In this document: positions 13,800-14,009 of the stretch, piece after piece
Position numbering within the stretch: position 1 is the first letter of the stretch
Layout of the letters: each line of letters begins with the position of its first letter
Source of the DNA: Deltaproteobacteria bacterium
GTDB taxonomy: Bacteria > Desulfobacterota > Dissulfuribacteria > Dissulfuribacterales > UBA3076
DNA: 14,009 nt
Reading direction: 5' to 3'
Assembly (NCBI GenBank): GCA_030618205.1
Contig: JAUXDR010000005.1
Span: 1 to 14,009, forward strand
The notes under the pieces: model-generated
Seen by the model: only the letters and a program-made list of their open reading frames with translations
Database searches by the model: none
What the model was told of the DNA's origin: nothing
Program-made: the position numbers and the translations under genes

Positions 13800-14009
13800 A
13801 TGAAGCGAAGACTCACAATTTGGATTTTGGCATTGACCCTGGTCGGGGCATTCGCTCTCATCGGGTGCGACAAGAAAGAAGAAACAGGCGCTGAGCAGGA
13901 TGTAAGTGAAATGGTCGAGGAAGGAGCCAAGGCAACCGAGCATGGTGCCCAGGCCGTTGGGGAAAAGGTAGAAGAGGCTGCTGGAACCGTTAAGGAGACC
14001 TCAGAAGAG
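13800..14009 (+). CDS. Small lipoprotein, N-terminal part (runs off the window)
   Basis: The first 70 codons are seen and no stop is reached. The N-terminus is a classic lipoprotein signal: MKRRLTIW, a hydrophobic core (ILALTLVGAFA), then the lipobox LIGC with the acylated Cys at residue 23. The mature part starts DKKEE and is very rich in Glu, Lys, Ala and Val, with periodic segments (MVEEGAKAT, AVGEKVEEAAGTVKET). It looks like an amphipathic helix of the kind seen in small YtxH- or apolipoprotein-like envelope proteins. Asp directly after the Cys would favour inner-membrane retention if E. coli Lol rules apply. AAGGA lies 10 nt and GAGG 3 nt before the ATG. I do not recognise a named family. 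Confidence 0.75.
   Translation, partial: MKRRLTIWILALTLVGAFALIGCDKKEETGAEQDVSEMVEEGAKATEHGAQAVGEKVEEAAGTVKETSEE

Noticed and set aside
1..14009. CRISPR array, tRNA or rRNA genes, prophage genes
   Set aside because: No regularly spaced 24-40 bp repeats, no cloverleaf with a T-loop GGTTCRA context, and no phage structural or integrase genes were seen in reading through both strands.

Overview
The window reads as a stretch of chromosome from a Gram-negative bacterium, most likely a sulfate-reducer-type Deltaproteobacterium (Desulfobacterota). This lineage is inferred from the flavour of the shikimate kinase remnant, the YkgJ-type protein, the standalone GspE/PilB ATPase and the mix of ATG, GTG and TTG starts; there is no rRNA or other decisive marker. 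Most genes are housekeeping or envelope genes. No prophage, CRISPR array, tRNA or secondary-metabolite cluster was seen.

Region 1 (1-1266) is the scarred part. It holds a small DUF2283 gene that overlaps the end of an upstream partial ORF by one base. After it come a broken REP-associated/Y1-type transposase C-terminus on the minus strand, a short heptamer repeat, a 49-bp sequence able to fold into a gap-free three-way junction, and a shikimate kinase that has lost its ATP-binding N-terminus. Region 2 (1267-3270) has a YkgJ-type cysteine-cluster protein (minus) and an SDR-family oxidoreductase (plus) whose active-site lysine is replaced by asparagine.

Region 3 (3267-7502, minus) is a gene run in the order rsmE, mannose-1-phosphate guanylyltransferase, a long PgsA-like CDP-alcohol phosphatidyltransferase, dGTPase. 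The middle pair is joined by a TGATG stop/start overlap. rsmE appears to start from a promoter placed so that its transcript would be leaderless. Its 3' end is formed by a 111-bp element with 15-bp terminal inverted repeats that now supplies the last 15 codons and the stop.

Region 4 (7503-14009, plus) starts with a 422-bp divergent intergenic region. It continues with a YihY/BrkB-family membrane protein and an MscS channel (probably one transcript), an orphan GspE/PilB ATPase with a candidate terminator, a TraB/PrgY-family membrane protein preceded by a 38-nt hairpin, and the 5' part of a small lipoprotein gene that runs off the window. The theme is envelope: lipid and sugar-nucleotide supply, mechanosensitive release, membrane proteins and a lipoprotein.

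I found no clear new multi-gene system. The most promising points are the three-way-junction repeat, the mobile-looking element that has rewritten the end of rsmE, the leaderless rsmE architecture, the lysine-less SDR, and the uncharacterised membrane extension on the PgsA-like enzyme.
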